Origin: an uncultured beta proteobacterium
Lineage (GTDB): Bacteria > Pseudomonadota > Gammaproteobacteria > Burkholderiales > Burkholderiaceae_C
DNA: 16,771 bases
Direction: 5' to 3'
Assembly: GCA_903870955.1 (NCBI GenBank)
Contig: CAIQEX010000713.1
Coordinates: 1 to 16,771, forward strand
The notes under the pieces are model-generated. The model was not told the DNA's origin. It searched no databases and saw nothing but the letters and a program-made list of their open reading frames with translations. A program made the position numbers and the translations under genes. This document shows, piece by piece, positions 16,084 to 16,771 of this stretch. Every line of letters begins with the position of its first letter. Position 1 is the first letter of the stretch.

Positions 16084-16761
16084 ATGTCCAGTCCCTCGAC
16101 CATTCAGTTGCTGATGCGGGTTCCCCTGCTGGCGGGCATTACCGAGGCTGAGGCGATTGCGCTGTTCATGGCCAGCGAAAAGGTCCGATTCAACAAGTCT
16201 CAGCTGCTGGTTGAAGAGGGCGAAACCGAGCAGTCTTTGTACATCATCCTGAGTGGGCGGGTCCATGTAGTGCTGTCGGGAAGCAAAGGAAAATCCATCA
16301 CTTTGGCGACCTTGGGTGCTGGTGAGTGTGTGGGTGAAATGGGAGCCCTCGACCAACAACCCGCCAGCGCAACCGTCATTGCAGAGAATTCCGTCGATGC
16401 GCTAAAGCTCGACCGTTTGACCTTTAGCGATGTCCTGCATCAAAACCCGCACATTTCAGTCACCATACTGAAAACCCTGGCCCGACGCCTGCACAGTACC
16501 CATCAGCAAATCGTGCGCCTGGCCAGTGTCAGCGTGCAGGGTCGCGTGGCCCGGACTCTGATGGATATGGCGACGCCCTTGTCAGCTGCCGAATTGCTGA
16601 TCAAGGGCAAGGTCAAGCACGCCGCGATAGCCGCCAAAGTAGGTGCGACACGCGAAATGGTGGGGAAAGCGCTCAAGGACCTGGAAGCCAATGGCTTTAT
16701 CAGCAAGGAGCCAGACGGCAGTATTCGCGTCCGAGATAAGCGCGCCCGCCCCCGCTTGTGA
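16084..16761 (+). CDS. Crp/Fnr-family transcriptional regulator
   Basis: The 225-residue Crp/Fnr-type regulator has an N-terminal cyclic-nucleotide-binding beta-roll (about residues 15-120), a dimer helix (about 121-150) and a C-terminal winged helix (about 150-225; recognition helix in GATREMVGKALKDLEANGF). In the phosphate-binding cassette GEMGALDQQPASATV, Ala94 occupies the position of the cAMP-contacting Arg82 of E. coli CRP, while the following Ser95 is kept. The only cysteine is Cys82, so an Fnr-type Fe-S cluster is excluded. Cyclic AMP is therefore an unlikely effector; the true signal is unknown. No clear Shine-Dalgarno precedes the ATG. A -10-like TATAAA (16067-16072) would give a very short leader, so either the message is nearly leaderless or the start is at a downstream codon. 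Confidence 0.88.
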   Translation: MSSPSTIQLLMRVPLLAGITEAEAIALFMASEKVRFNKSQLLVEEGETEQSLYIILSGRVHVVLSGSKGKSITLATLGAGECVGEMGALDQQPASATVIAENSVDALKLDRLTFSDVLHQNPHISVTILKTLARRLHSTHQQIVRLASVSVQGRVARTLMDMATPLSAAELLIKGKVKHAAIAAKVGATREMVGKALKDLEANGFISKEPDGSIRVRDKRARPRL

Positions 16762-16771
16762 ATAGCGAGGG

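Overview
The window looks like chromosomal DNA of a GC-rich betaproteobacterium, most likely Burkholderiales/Comamonadaceae (Rhodoferax-, Polaromonas- or Hydrogenophaga-like). This rests on protein character and base composition, not on a marker gene. No mobile element, rRNA, tRNA or CRISPR array is visible, and no gene-free stretch exceeds 300 bases.

The centre (about 1.45-12.64 kb) is a complete aerobic carbon monoxide dehydrogenase (cox) locus. The plus-strand operon runs coxM (FAD subunit), coxS ([2Fe-2S] subunit), coxL (Mo-Cu catalytic subunit with the form I motif AYRCSFR), coxG (membrane recruitment), coxD (MoxR-type AAA+ ATPase), coxE (VWA partner), a MocA-like cytidylyltransferase (for the molybdopterin cytosine dinucleotide used by this enzyme class), and an unexpected 2OG-Fe(II) oxygenase-like gene that overlaps the previous stop codon by 4 nt. 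Upstream on the same strand is a PAS-LytTR regulator whose three known heme-ligand positions match those of RcoM, the CO-sensing activator of Burkholderia xenovorans. Divergent from rcoM are a methionine-rich polytopic membrane protein and a CoxI/XdhC-type maturation factor, which complete the accessory set.

Left flank: the C-terminal end of a SAM-dependent methyltransferase and an intact alanine dehydrogenase, whose 3' end overlaps the XdhC-type gene tail to tail by 28 bp. Right flank: a minus-strand pair (acyl-CoA synthetase, then an exported rhodanese), a divergent patatin-like phospholipase, and a Crp/Fnr-family regulator that lacks the cAMP-contacting Arg.

Proposed working model: CO binds RcoM heme and RcoM activates coxM transcription (and possibly the divergent pair). 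CoxMSL assembles with Mo-MCD and Cu, with help from CoxD, CoxE, the XdhC-type factor and the MocA-like enzyme. CoxG then links the enzyme to the membrane quinone pool. Noncoding signals include a hairpin just before the coxM ribosome binding site, a strong hairpin between coxL and coxG that could set the ratio of structural to accessory products, and repeats and palindromes in the rcoM divergent region.
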